Source: a bacterium (GTDB lineage Bacteria; Patescibacteria; Saccharimonadia; Saccharimonadales; UBA4665). Taken from it: a stretch of DNA of 9,570 nt. Each line of letters opens with the position of its first letter. The stretch's first letter is position 1. The notes below the pieces were generated by a model. That model did no database searches. It was not told where the DNA came from and saw only the letters and a list, made by a program, of their open reading frames with translations. The position numbers and the translations under genes were made by a program. Shown here in pieces: positions 1 through 6,449 of the stretch. The DNA lies in the NCBI GenBank assembly GCA_021778165.1, contig JAJYCU010000010.1, positions 1 through 9,570 of the forward strand, written 5' to 3'.

Positions 1-265
1 AATGGGGGATCGCCGCGATATTAAAATTAAAATATTTTGCGAGGACCGGTACATCGAACCGCTTGCTCGCGAAACCAATTAAGAGCTTCGTATTTCGGAA
101 CATCTCGGCAAGTTTCGGAAATTCGTGCTCCTCGAAGCAATAATATTTATCCTCGTCATAGGAGTAGACTCCCACAACCGACACCTCCAGGTCTTTCAAA
201 TTTTCCCTTCCTCCCACGTCATCGAATGAGTTCTTCGTTTCGATATCAAATACTAATTTATCCAT
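1..265 (-). CDS. RNase H-like DEDD-family 3'-5' exonuclease domain protein, N-terminal 88 residues (runs off the window)
   Basis: Reading the minus strand from an ATG at 265-263 gives an uninterrupted frame to the window edge. Residues 4-10 (LVFDIET) look like the ExoI motif of DEDD exonucleases, with D7 and E9 as metal ligands. Residues 62-74 (LIGFASKRFDVPV) match the ExoII motif, with D71 as the third acidic ligand. This combination is typical of the YprB/RNase H-like domain proteins common in Patescibacteria. Nuclease activity is inferred from the family, and the ExoIII part lies outside the window. The start is chosen because the domain normally begins within a few residues of it. There is no Shine-Dalgarno and no room for a normal upstream region, because transpeptidase-coding sequence of opposite orientation begins immediately beyond. 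Codons such as ACG, GTG, CTC, GCG and CGG, and 43% G+C, differ from the genes to the right, so this piece may come from another genome. Confidence 0.7.
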   Translation of the reverse strand, partial: MDKLVFDIETKNSFDDVGGRENLKDLEVSVVGVYSYDEDKYYCFEEHEFPKLAEMFRNTKLLIGFASKRFDVPVLAKYFNFNIAAIPH

Positions 266-270
266 AAAAG
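260..270. other. Abrupt junction between two unrelated gene pieces (rearrangement breakpoint or assembly chimera)
   Basis: In the frame of the transpeptidase gene, recognisable homology (KEYSATKSQG, then INALVMNP) starts at about 267. To the left, the same frame gives residues unlike any PBP and meets an in-frame TAG at 165-167. The exonuclease start codon on the opposite strand lies at 263-265. So one gene loses its first half exactly where the other begins, and base composition changes at the same place. I cannot tell biological rearrangement from misassembly with the sequence alone. Confidence 0.6.
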
Positions 271-311
271 AATATAGTGCCACAAAATCACAAGGTATCA
301 ATGCTTTAGTT

Positions 312-1319
312 ATGAATCCATATAATGGACAAGTAGTGGCAATGGCTAATTACCCTACATATGATCCAAGCAATTATCAAACCGTTACTAATCCACTTGT
401 ATTTGATAATGGGACTGTTAGTGACTCAATAGAGCCAGGATCTATAATGAAAACATTAACCACTCCTGCAGCCTTAGACATGGGAGTAATCCAACCAAAC
501 ACTACTTTTTATGATCCTGCACACTGGGTAGTAAATGGATTTAACATAACTGACATAGCACAAGACGGTGGTCCCAGGGTTCAAAGCATATCGAGTATTC
601 TATCGCTTTCTTTGAACACTGGAGCTACTTGGATGTTGATGCAAATGGGTGGCGGACAAATCGATAAAACTGGCATCACTGCTTGGCATAATTATATGGT
701 CAATCATTTCAGACTTGGTCAGTTAACCGGTATCGAACAGGGTTACGAATCGCCTGGTTATATACCTCCGGCAAACATGAACGATCCATCAATTGACTTG
801 AGATATGCAAACACATCATTCGGACAAGGCCTATTGCTAACTCCCATACAAATTGCATCTGCTTTATCTAGTGTTTTGAACGGTGGAACTTATTATAAAC
901 CAACTTTAGTAAGCGAACAGATAACTCCGTCAGGTAGAACTATCGTCAATCAGCCGAAAATACTCGAGAAAAATGTTGTTTCGTCTAAGATTGGTCCGGA
1001 AATGGTTCCTTTACTAGAGAATGTAGTAAAGGCTTATTTACAAGGCGGGTTTTACTTTATGAATTTTAGTAATAAGTATATGGTTGGTGGCAAAACTGGT
1101 ACCGCTCAAGTAGCGAAACCAAATGGAGGTTACTATAATAATATATTTAATGGAACCTATATTGGTTTCGTTGGTGGAGACAAGATACAATATGTCGTAG
1201 TAGTTTTCAATATTAAACCCAATATAAATGGTTATGCAGGTTCTTATGCTGGTCAACCGGTTTTCGCCGATATAGTACATATGTTGATAAATGATGGTTA
1301 TGTTAGCCCCAAGAGTTAG
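312..1319 (+). CDS. ftsI: Septal peptidoglycan D,D-transpeptidase (class B PBP, FtsI/PBP2-like), 5'-truncated: transpeptidase domain only
   Basis: It encodes the penicillin-binding transpeptidase domain that cross-links stem peptides at the division site. Counting from the ATG at 312, the SxxK motif is SIMK at 44-47 with Ser44 as nucleophile, the SxN motif is SLN at 100-102, and the KTG motif is KTGT at 261-264. ANTSFGQGLLLTPIQIASAL (168-187) is a classic class B PBP stretch. The ATG is probably not the native start. The 15 codons before it, from 267 (KEYSATKSQGINALV), continue the homology in frame, and there is no ATG, GTG or TTG in that frame back to the TAG at 165. A complete FtsI has a cytoplasmic tail, a membrane anchor and a pedestal domain, some 200 or more residues, all absent here. 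As written the product would be soluble and cytoplasmic, so the gene is best read as broken or misassembled at its 5' end. It stops with TAG, 53 nt before mraY, in the usual dcw order. Confidence 0.88.
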   Translation: MNPYNGQVVAMANYPTYDPSNYQTVTNPLVFDNGTVSDSIEPGSIMKTLTTPAALDMGVIQPNTTFYDPAHWVVNGFNITDIAQDGGPRVQSISSILSLSLNTGATWMLMQMGGGQIDKTGITAWHNYMVNHFRLGQLTGIEQGYESPGYIPPANMNDPSIDLRYANTSFGQGLLLTPIQIASALSSVLNGGTYYKPTLVSEQITPSGRTIVNQPKILEKNVVSSKIGPEMVPLLENVVKAYLQGGFYFMNFSNKYMVGGKTGTAQVAKPNGGYYNNIFNGTYIGFVGGDKIQYVVVVFNIKPNINGYAGSYAGQPVFADIVHMLINDGYVSPKS

Positions 1320-1341
1320 CGTTTCATATGAGTACCAAGTC

Positions 1342-1350
1342 TGTTATAAT
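1342..1350 (+). promoter_or_regulatory. Extended -10 promoter for mraY-ftsW-murG-ftsQ
   Basis: TGT followed by a perfect TATAAT (1345-1350) forms an extended -10 element. The expected -35 position (around 1322-1327, TTTCAT) matches the consensus poorly, which extended -10 promoters tolerate. The predicted start near 1357 leaves a leader of about 16 nt, A-rich and without a Shine-Dalgarno, before the mraY ATG at 1373. It would let the four downstream genes be expressed independently of ftsI. The call rests on motif match alone. Confidence 0.5.
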
Positions 1351-1372
1351 TATAAAAGTTTAAAAAAACAAA

Positions 1373-2413
1373 ATGACTAGTATTATACACCTTGGTATTA
1401 CCCTACATTTTTTACTTCAATTACTTTTGCTAAGTTTTCTTAGTTTTGCTACCGCAATGATTCTAACACCTCTTTATACGCATTTTGCATATAAGTACAA
1501 ATGGTGGAAGAAACCTCGAACCGATGCTTGGTCTGGTGGAAAAGCCTTAGTTTATCAAAAGCTTCATGCCGAAAAGCATAAGAAGTTAATACCTACAATG
1601 GCAGGAGTAATTTTTGTGTTGTCTGTAATGTTAGTCGTTTCATTCTACGATTTAAGCAGGGGAGAGACTTGGTTACCGCTTGCTGGATTAATAGGAGCTA
1701 GTTTGATTGGATTAATAGATGATTCAATTAACGTCAGAAGCAATGGTATGGGCGTGGCAGGAATGCAGGCAAGGTATAAATTCGTACTCTATAGTTTAGT
1801 ATCATTAGTTGGCGGATGGTGGTTTTATTATAAAATTGGGGTCAGCACTATATTTATACCTCATTTTGGGCATATTCATTTAGGTGTATTGATAATTCCT
1901 CTATTTTGGTTAGTAGTGATTGCTACCTCTAACGCCGTAAATATTACTGATGGTCTTGACGGACTTGCCGGTGGGCTTTTAACCTCATCTTTCTCTGTTT
2001 ACGGTTTAATATCTGTTTTTGAAAATAAATACAAACTAGCTATTTTTTGTTTTGTCATAGTAGGTGCATTGCTTAGTTACACATGGTTTAATATTTTTCC
2101 TGCGAGGTTTTATATGGGTGATGTAGGATCTTTTGCGCTTGGTACTGCATTGGGTATTGTAGCTATGCAAACAGATACGGTTTATTTATTACCAATCATT
2201 GGAATAGTTTATGTAGCTGAAACAGGTTCCGTTATAATTAATAGAATATCTAAAAAACTTCGGAACGGCAAAAAGGTATTTTTATCTAGCCCAATACATC
2301 ATCATTTTGAGGCAATTGGTTGGCCAGAGACAAAAGTTACGATGCGGTTTTGGATTATTGGACAAGTTTCAGCTGTAATCGGACTTATCATCTTTTTGAT
2401 CAATAGAATATAA
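1373..2413 (+). CDS. mraY: Phospho-N-acetylmuramoyl-pentapeptide transferase (MraY), lipid I synthase
   Basis: MraY transfers phospho-MurNAc-pentapeptide from UDP to undecaprenyl phosphate, forming lipid I at the inner face of the membrane. The 346-residue protein is near the usual family length and has about ten hydrophobic segments, the first at roughly 11-34. Signature motifs are present: PTMAGVIF at 74-81; the acidic pair D116-D117 in GLIDDS; NITDGLDGLAGG at 190-201, with catalytic-site aspartates D193 and D196; FPARFYMGDVGS at 242-253; and the MraY-specific HHHFE at 309-313 followed by GWPETKVTMRFWI. The HHHFE block separates it from WecA/TagO relatives. The ATG at 1373 gives a normal N-terminus. 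The leader is A-rich with no Shine-Dalgarno. ftsW follows after 11 nt, so the two are very likely co-transcribed. Nothing suggests loss of function. Confidence 0.96.
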   Translation: MTSIIHLGITLHFLLQLLLLSFLSFATAMILTPLYTHFAYKYKWWKKPRTDAWSGGKALVYQKLHAEKHKKLIPTMAGVIFVLSVMLVVSFYDLSRGETWLPLAGLIGASLIGLIDDSINVRSNGMGVAGMQARYKFVLYSLVSLVGGWWFYYKIGVSTIFIPHFGHIHLGVLIIPLFWLVVIATSNAVNITDGLDGLAGGLLTSSFSVYGLISVFENKYKLAIFCFVIVGALLSYTWFNIFPARFYMGDVGSFALGTALGIVAMQTDTVYLLPIIGIVYVAETGSVIINRISKKLRNGKKVFLSSPIHHHFEAIGWPETKVTMRFWIIGQVSAVIGLIIFLINRI

Positions 2414-2424
2414 AACGTATATTC

Positions 2425-3723
2425 ATGAATTTTAATGAAAACCGAAACTCCAACAATCCAAAAAAGTCATTGCTAAATCTTGAATCATTCTCAATCGATC
2501 AAGACGACAGGATGGTTTTAGGCAGAAAACATAAACCAGATTATTGGTTGTTAGTATTCACGATTGCTTTAATGATGTTTGGTTTAATTCTTATTTTTTC
2601 AATAAGTCCGGCGTTATCTATAACTAATAACGTTAGCTCGAACTATTTTACCTACAAGCAAGCGTTGGCTGATGCGTTAGGTTTCGCAGGCTTTTTTATT
2701 GCTTCAAAACTTCCATTGATCTGGTGGAAAAAAATGTACAAGTGGCTAATTGGTTTAGCCGCAATAACTACCATGGCGGCAATAGTGCTACCCGTTAATC
2801 CTAATTATCCTGCACATCGATGGGTTAGATTAGGTAATCTTTCATTTCAGTCTGTTGAGATAGTAAAATTTGTCGTAATTGTTTGGATTGCTGGATTTTT
2901 AGCTAGCCAAATTAAGGCTAATAGAATTAAAAATGTAAAAGTCGTACTAACTCCAATCCTGATTGTTCTATTTATTTTAGGGATAATAATTGCTGGAATA
3001 CAAAGCGATCTAGGTTCGATTGGAGTAATCACTGCTTCTATTGTTGCTATGGCATTCGTGGCTGGCTTTCCTCTTAAAAAATTAGGTATAGTTGGTTTGG
3101 TGATTGTTTTTGGGGCGGTTATAGCAGTAGTAACTTCACCATACAGGTTGGCAAGAGTTGAGACCTATATTCATCCACAGTCAAATTGCCAAGGCTCAGG
3201 TTACCAAGCCTGTCAATCTCTAATCGCAGTAGGATCTGGCGGTTTAATAGGATTAGGTTTAGGCAAAACAGTTCAGGCCTATGGTTATGTACCCGAAGCA
3301 TCAAATGATTCCATATTTGCCATATATTCGGAAAAGTTCGGTTTTGTAGGAGATTTCGTGCTTATTGGAATTTTCTTTGGTTTTTTTTATAGGATTAAGA
3401 TGATCCTAGAAAGAACCGAAGATATATTTTTGAAGCTTATTGTAGTTGGAATATTGATATGGTTAAGTTCTCAAACCTTGATAAATATAGGCGCAATGAT
3501 AGGCTTGTTTCCTCTGAAAGGGATTACCTTGCCATTCATAAGTTATGGAGGTACATCAATAGTCTTCAGTGCAGCTGCAGTGGGTTTGGTTTTTCAAATT
3601 TCAAGGTATACTAGTCTTAACACTTTAACGCGGACAAATATTCAGAAAGGCTTCAATAATGAAGGTTCTATTGACAGGCGGAGGGTCAGGGGGGCATATC
3701 ACTCCCGTAACCTCGATAGCTAA
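2425..3723 (+). CDS. ftsW: Peptidoglycan glycosyltransferase FtsW (SEDS family)
   Basis: A SEDS-family membrane enzyme that polymerises lipid II into septal glycan together with its cognate class B PBP (here the ftsI product). The 432 residues begin with about 38 mostly polar cytoplasmic residues, followed by about ten membrane segments. Visible motifs are HRWVRLG at 131-137, QSDLGS at 193-198 with D195 at the likely catalytic aspartate, QSLIAVGSGG at 264-273, YVPEASNDSIFA at 288-299 and LPFISYGGTS at 369-378. Two motifs are drifted: the usual QPSE reads QSVE (142-145), and the usual PE-x-HTDFIFA reads PEASNDSIFA, losing the histidine but keeping D295. The outer loop carries two cysteines (C255, C263) that could pair. 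The start is 11 nt after mraY, with no clear Shine-Dalgarno. The last 22 or so residues, basic and unlike FtsW, are read across the start of murG in another frame. Confidence 0.93.
   Translation: MNFNENRNSNNPKKSLLNLESFSIDQDDRMVLGRKHKPDYWLLVFTIALMMFGLILIFSISPALSITNNVSSNYFTYKQALADALGFAGFFIASKLPLIWWKKMYKWLIGLAAITTMAAIVLPVNPNYPAHRWVRLGNLSFQSVEIVKFVVIVWIAGFLASQIKANRIKNVKVVLTPILIVLFILGIIIAGIQSDLGSIGVITASIVAMAFVAGFPLKKLGIVGLVIVFGAVIAVVTSPYRLARVETYIHPQSNCQGSGYQACQSLIAVGSGGLIGLGLGKTVQAYGYVPEASNDSIFAIYSEKFGFVGDFVLIGIFFGFFYRIKMILERTEDIFLKLIVVGILIWLSSQTLINIGAMIGLFPLKGITLPFISYGGTSIVFSAAAVGLVFQISRYTSLNTLTRTNIQKGFNNEGSIDRRRVRGAYHSRNLDS
3644..3650 (+). promoter_or_regulatory. Shine-Dalgarno-like site for murG
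   Basis: AGAAAGG lies 8 nt before the murG ATG at 3659, inside the ftsW coding region. It is the only reasonable Shine-Dalgarno-like sequence I found before a start in this window. It supports the 3659 start, since murG initiates independently within the 3' end of ftsW. Confidence 0.4.
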
Positions 3724-4831
3724 AGAGATAAAGAGAATAGACCCAACTACAGAAATCATTTATATTGGTCAAAAAAATGATAAACTGTCGGCTTTATTAA
3801 AAAATAATACCGATCTTGATAAAGTATATTTTGTTTATGCCGGTAAATTCAGAAGATATAATCATGAAGGTTTAAAACAACTACTTGATTTTCCGACTAT
3901 GGTAAAGAATATTAGAGATGCTTTTTTGATAATGATAGGTTTTGTTCAGTCTGTCTATATTATTAAAAATAATAAACCAAATATCTTGTTTACCCGAGGT
4001 GGTTATCTGAGTGTTCCTGTAGCCATGGCAGCTAAAGTTAACCATGTGCCTTATATAACTCATGACTCTGATTCGGTATCTAGTCTAACGAACAAAATAA
4101 TCGGCCCAGGTGCTAAAATAAATGCAATTTCAGTCGATTCTAAACATCATAATTATCCTCAGCATAAAAAGGTGTTGGCCGGAGTGCCGGTATCATCAGA
4201 GTTTGTTCATGTAAGTGATGAGTTGAAGACTGAATACAGAAATAGTCTAAATTTACCCCAGAATTCGAAGATCTTACTAATAATAGGTGGTGGGCTGGGT
4301 TCGGTAGTCATAAACCAAGCTGTCTTAAAAATAGTCAAACAACTTCTCGCTAGATATGAGGATTTAAATATTTTTCACATAGTTGGAATAAAAAATTTTA
4401 AAAAAATGAATAAGGAATACCAAGAGTTAATAGGACATGACAAAAGAATTAAACTAATGGATTTCGTTGATGATGTATATAAATACAGTGGAGCTGCGGA
4501 TGTAATAATAACAAGAGCTGGTGCGACTAATTTAGCTGAGTTTTCTATACAGGCTAAGCCATGTATAATTATTCCGAGCCCCTATCTAACGGGAGGTCAT
4601 CAATTAAGAAATGCAGAATATATTGATGAAAAAAATGCCGGTGTAATTCTTCAGGAAAAAGATGTTATTATCAGCAGCGAAGTGTTGCTAAATGCAATTT
4701 ATAAGTTATTCGATGAAGCTGATTTTAGAGAATATCTATCAAAAAATATATCTAAAATTGCTGTTCCAGGGGCAACAAATAAACTAGCAAAATTAATTTT
4801 GGCTGGATCCCCTAATAGTCCTAAAGTATAA
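3659..4831 (+). CDS. murG: UDP-N-acetylglucosamine:lipid I N-acetylglucosaminyltransferase (MurG)
   Basis: MurG adds GlcNAc from UDP-GlcNAc to lipid I, giving lipid II, as a GT-B fold enzyme bound to the inner membrane surface. The start is fixed by homology: MKVLLTGGGSGGHITPV (1-17) is the family N-terminus with the glycine-rich loop and H13. Other landmarks are FTRGGYLSVPVAMAA (111-125), THDSDS (134-139) where most MurGs have HEQN, the second-domain loop IIGGGLGSVVINQAV (208-222), RAGATNLAEFS (286-296) with E294 at the UDP-GlcNAc-contacting glutamate, and GGHQLRNAEYI (312-322) keeping Q315 and N318. The 390 residues exceed the roughly 355 of E. coli MurG. Its first 65 nt overlap the end of ftsW, and its stop is 2 nt before ftsQ. 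The HDSD variant in the acceptor region is unusual relative to model bacteria, but the donor-site residues are kept, so I expect an active enzyme. Confidence 0.95.
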   Translation: MKVLLTGGGSGGHITPVTSIAKEIKRIDPTTEIIYIGQKNDKLSALLKNNTDLDKVYFVYAGKFRRYNHEGLKQLLDFPTMVKNIRDAFLIMIGFVQSVYIIKNNKPNILFTRGGYLSVPVAMAAKVNHVPYITHDSDSVSSLTNKIIGPGAKINAISVDSKHHNYPQHKKVLAGVPVSSEFVHVSDELKTEYRNSLNLPQNSKILLIIGGGLGSVVINQAVLKIVKQLLARYEDLNIFHIVGIKNFKKMNKEYQELIGHDKRIKLMDFVDDVYKYSGAADVIITRAGATNLAEFSIQAKPCIIIPSPYLTGGHQLRNAEYIDEKNAGVILQEKDVIISSEVLLNAIYKLFDEADFREYLSKNISKIAVPGATNKLAKLILAGSPNSPKV

Positions 4832-4833
4832 AA

Positions 4834-5793
4834 ATGAGAAGAAAGATAAAAATCAGGAAACCAGAAAAAAAAGAATCAGGCAGGATAAGACAGTATTCGG
4901 CTAATTCGAACTATGATCAACGTCGATATTTATACCATTCTGTTTCGTTAGAGAGAACTAGACTGGAAAGGGAATTGCCTTCAAAATCTATTCGTAAGGA
5001 TGAAAATAAAAGCCCTATAACTGAGATAATCAATAAATCAAAATATAAAAATGTAAGTTTTATTAAATACTGGATTAGAAGATTAATAATAATTGTTCTT
5101 CTTAGTTTTTTGATTATTGCGTCCATTAGATTTTTGCAGTTATCACCTGATCAAGTCTATGTATCGGCTACTAATAATCAATTGGACGCTGAGTACTCAT
5201 CTGTTATTAGTGGATTAATAAGACAATCCTGGTTTAATGGAAATAAAGTAACGTTAAATAAAGTCGGCTTATCCAATTTCTTAAAGGATAAATTTCCAGA
5301 TATTATAAACGTTGGTGTGTCCTATCCAGTATTTAAGAATAGTTTACGCGTTAATATAACCACATCCCCTGCAAATATTTTTTTGTCTACAACCTATAAC
5401 GGTGGTCTAGTGAACAATCAGGGAAGGGTGGTGGATACGTCCATTAGCGCAAATAATTCAAAATTAATAATAGTTAATTTTCCAATAAATATTAAATTAA
5501 AAGATAATGAATATATCTTAACTCAATCGACCATAAATTTTATAAATACTATTACGTATGAACTTAAGTCAAAAAATATCGCAATAAATCATTATGTAAT
5601 TGTTCCTGGTAATAATGAATTAGATGCTTACATATCCTTAAAAAATTATTATGTTAAATTCAATCTTCAATCTAACGATCCTATTAATCAGGCTGGAACT
5701 TTTCTGGCACTGTCGCACTATTTATTTATAAATAACATATCTCCCTTACAATACATTGACGTCAGGATAGACGGTAGGGCATATTTCAAATAA
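4834..5793 (+). CDS. ftsQ: Cell division protein FtsQ/DivIB-like (single-pass, POTRA-type)
   Basis: A bitopic divisome protein expected to link the early ring to the FtsW-FtsI synthase. The 319 residues start with a long, very basic cytoplasmic region (1-80), then one membrane segment at about 83-103. A periplasmic-side part follows, with a POTRA-like region (about 105-180) and a beta-rich DivIB/FtsQ region. The clearest family mark is the C-terminus, YIDVRIDGRAYFK (307-319), which matches the final beta strand typical of FtsQ (a pattern like yIDLRxxgrvyyK). Overall similarity to model FtsQ is low, as is usual for this family. The start is 2 nt after the murG stop with no Shine-Dalgarno, suggesting translational coupling. 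It is the last gene of the cluster here: instead of ftsA and ftsZ there is a long gene-free stretch. I am confident of the family, less so of any specific partner. Confidence 0.85.
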   Translation: MRRKIKIRKPEKKESGRIRQYSANSNYDQRRYLYHSVSLERTRLERELPSKSIRKDENKSPITEIINKSKYKNVSFIKYWIRRLIIIVLLSFLIIASIRFLQLSPDQVYVSATNNQLDAEYSSVISGLIRQSWFNGNKVTLNKVGLSNFLKDKFPDIINVGVSYPVFKNSLRVNITTSPANIFLSTTYNGGLVNNQGRVVDTSISANNSKLIIVNFPINIKLKDNEYILTQSTINFINTITYELKSKNIAINHYVIVPGNNELDAYISLKNYYVKFNLQSNDPINQAGTFLALSHYLFINNISPLQYIDVRIDGRAYFK

Positions 5794-5892
5794 GATAAGC
5801 CTATCAACTTTATCGAGAGAATGTCTCCACGAGTTTCAATACTATGTCATTGATTATTATATTTAAAGCTGACATCCCTTGCTACCCCTCTA

Positions 5893-5907
5893 GTTCGTAA
5901 AATGTTC
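5893..5907 (+). repeat. Direct repeat copy 1 (GTTCGTAAAATGTTC)
   Basis: It matches the copy at 6435-6449 in 14 of 15 positions. It lies 100 bp after ftsQ. The first 11 bases of the surrounding site (AGTTCGTAAAA) resemble a XerC arm of a dif site in about 8 of 11 positions, but the other arm is weaker. Confidence 0.5.
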
Positions 5908-6026
5908 ATATAATATAAATATATAAAAAAGGTAAAAAATATATATAAAGATATATAAACTGCGTTATGTCAAATATTAAAAAAAAATATAAGCAGGAGA
6001 GTAGAGTGGTTAAAATAAAATAAAAC

Positions 6027-6035
6027 TGTGGATAA
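6027..6035 (-). other. Perfect DnaA-box consensus (TTATCCACA on the minus strand)
   Basis: TGTGGATAA on the plus strand is the exact complement of the canonical nine-base DnaA box. It stands alone: I found no second good box in the gap, and the genes converge on it, which argues against an origin. It could be a titration or regulatory site, or chance. Confidence 0.35.
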
Positions 6036-6243
6036 GTCAAATAGCGTTACGATCCATCTTTGAAACACAATTGGTCTTCTATGACTTTTAACTGTGCTTT
6101 GGGAAGTCTGTCAGGTAAGATACTTATAATAGATACATTAAAATATTTTGATAAAGTATGCAGACGTAGCAATTATTGAAATATTACCCTGTTGATGTAG
6201 GTAATAGAGGTATTAGTTTATATCCAGTTAATTCCAATATAGA

Positions 6244-6267
6244 GTCGTAAAATATACATTGTGCGAC
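6244..6267. repeat. Imperfect 24-bp palindrome with TGTATA-type centre
   Basis: The arms GTCGTAAAAT (6244-6253) and ATTGTGCGAC (6258-6267) flank ATAC. Eight of ten arm positions are complementary, and a G-U pair adds a ninth if the site is transcribed. On the minus strand the middle reads CGCACAATGTATATT, matching the E. coli dif core CGCATAATGTATATT in 14 of 15 positions. The outer XerD-side arm does not match dif, so this is a recombination-site-like palindrome at best. As RNA it would be a hairpin. Confidence 0.35.
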
Positions 6268-6311
6268 ACATCATCTATGACTCGGTACTTTGCCTACTCT
6301 TACTTATTTTT

Positions 6312-6355
6312 TAATTATTTATATAATTATTATTTTAAAAATTTTTTATTTTTTT
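6312..6355 (+). terminator. Weak AT-only hairpin with T-rich tail, possible dcw-operon terminator
   Basis: TAATTAT (6312-6318) and ATAATTA (6323-6329) form a 7-bp stem with a TTAT loop. T-rich runs up to 6355 follow after a short gap. The stem has no G-C pair, so it would be weak, and it sits more than 500 nt beyond ftsQ. No better terminator is visible closer to the gene. Confidence 0.2.
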
Positions 6356-6434
6356 GATTCTCTACTCTATTTTCAGTATTAAGATATTTTCTATAAACTT
6401 TACTGTCTTACTTAGATTTTTATAATATTATAAT

Positions 6435-6449
6435 GTTCGTAAAACGTTC
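6435..6449 (+). repeat. Direct repeat copy 2 (GTTCGTAAAACGTTC)
   Basis: Second copy of the 15-bp repeat, differing by one base (C6445 against T5903). It ends 3 bp before the stop codon of the convergent transcription-factor gene. The two copies bracket 527 bp of otherwise unexplained sequence in the same orientation. Confidence 0.5.

Noticed and set aside
37..267. Plus-strand 76-residue open frame at the left end
   Set aside because: It runs antisense to the exonuclease frame, which carries recognisable ExoI and ExoII motifs. The 76-residue product resembles nothing and is a shadow.
312..314. ATG at 312 as the genuine start of FtsI
   Set aside because: Family homology continues in frame for at least 15 codons upstream, and the membrane anchor is missing, so this ATG is an internal methionine.
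5794..5830. Intrinsic terminator just after ftsQ
   Set aside because: The only stems seen (GATAA/TTATC with an 11-nt loop, and GAGA/TCTC) are very short and have no T-run after them.
5990..6065. tRNA-like string (GAGTAGAGTGGTTAAA followed by GTTACGATCC)
   Set aside because: The D-arm and T-loop resemblance is superficial. I could not form an acceptor stem or an anticodon arm at the right distances.
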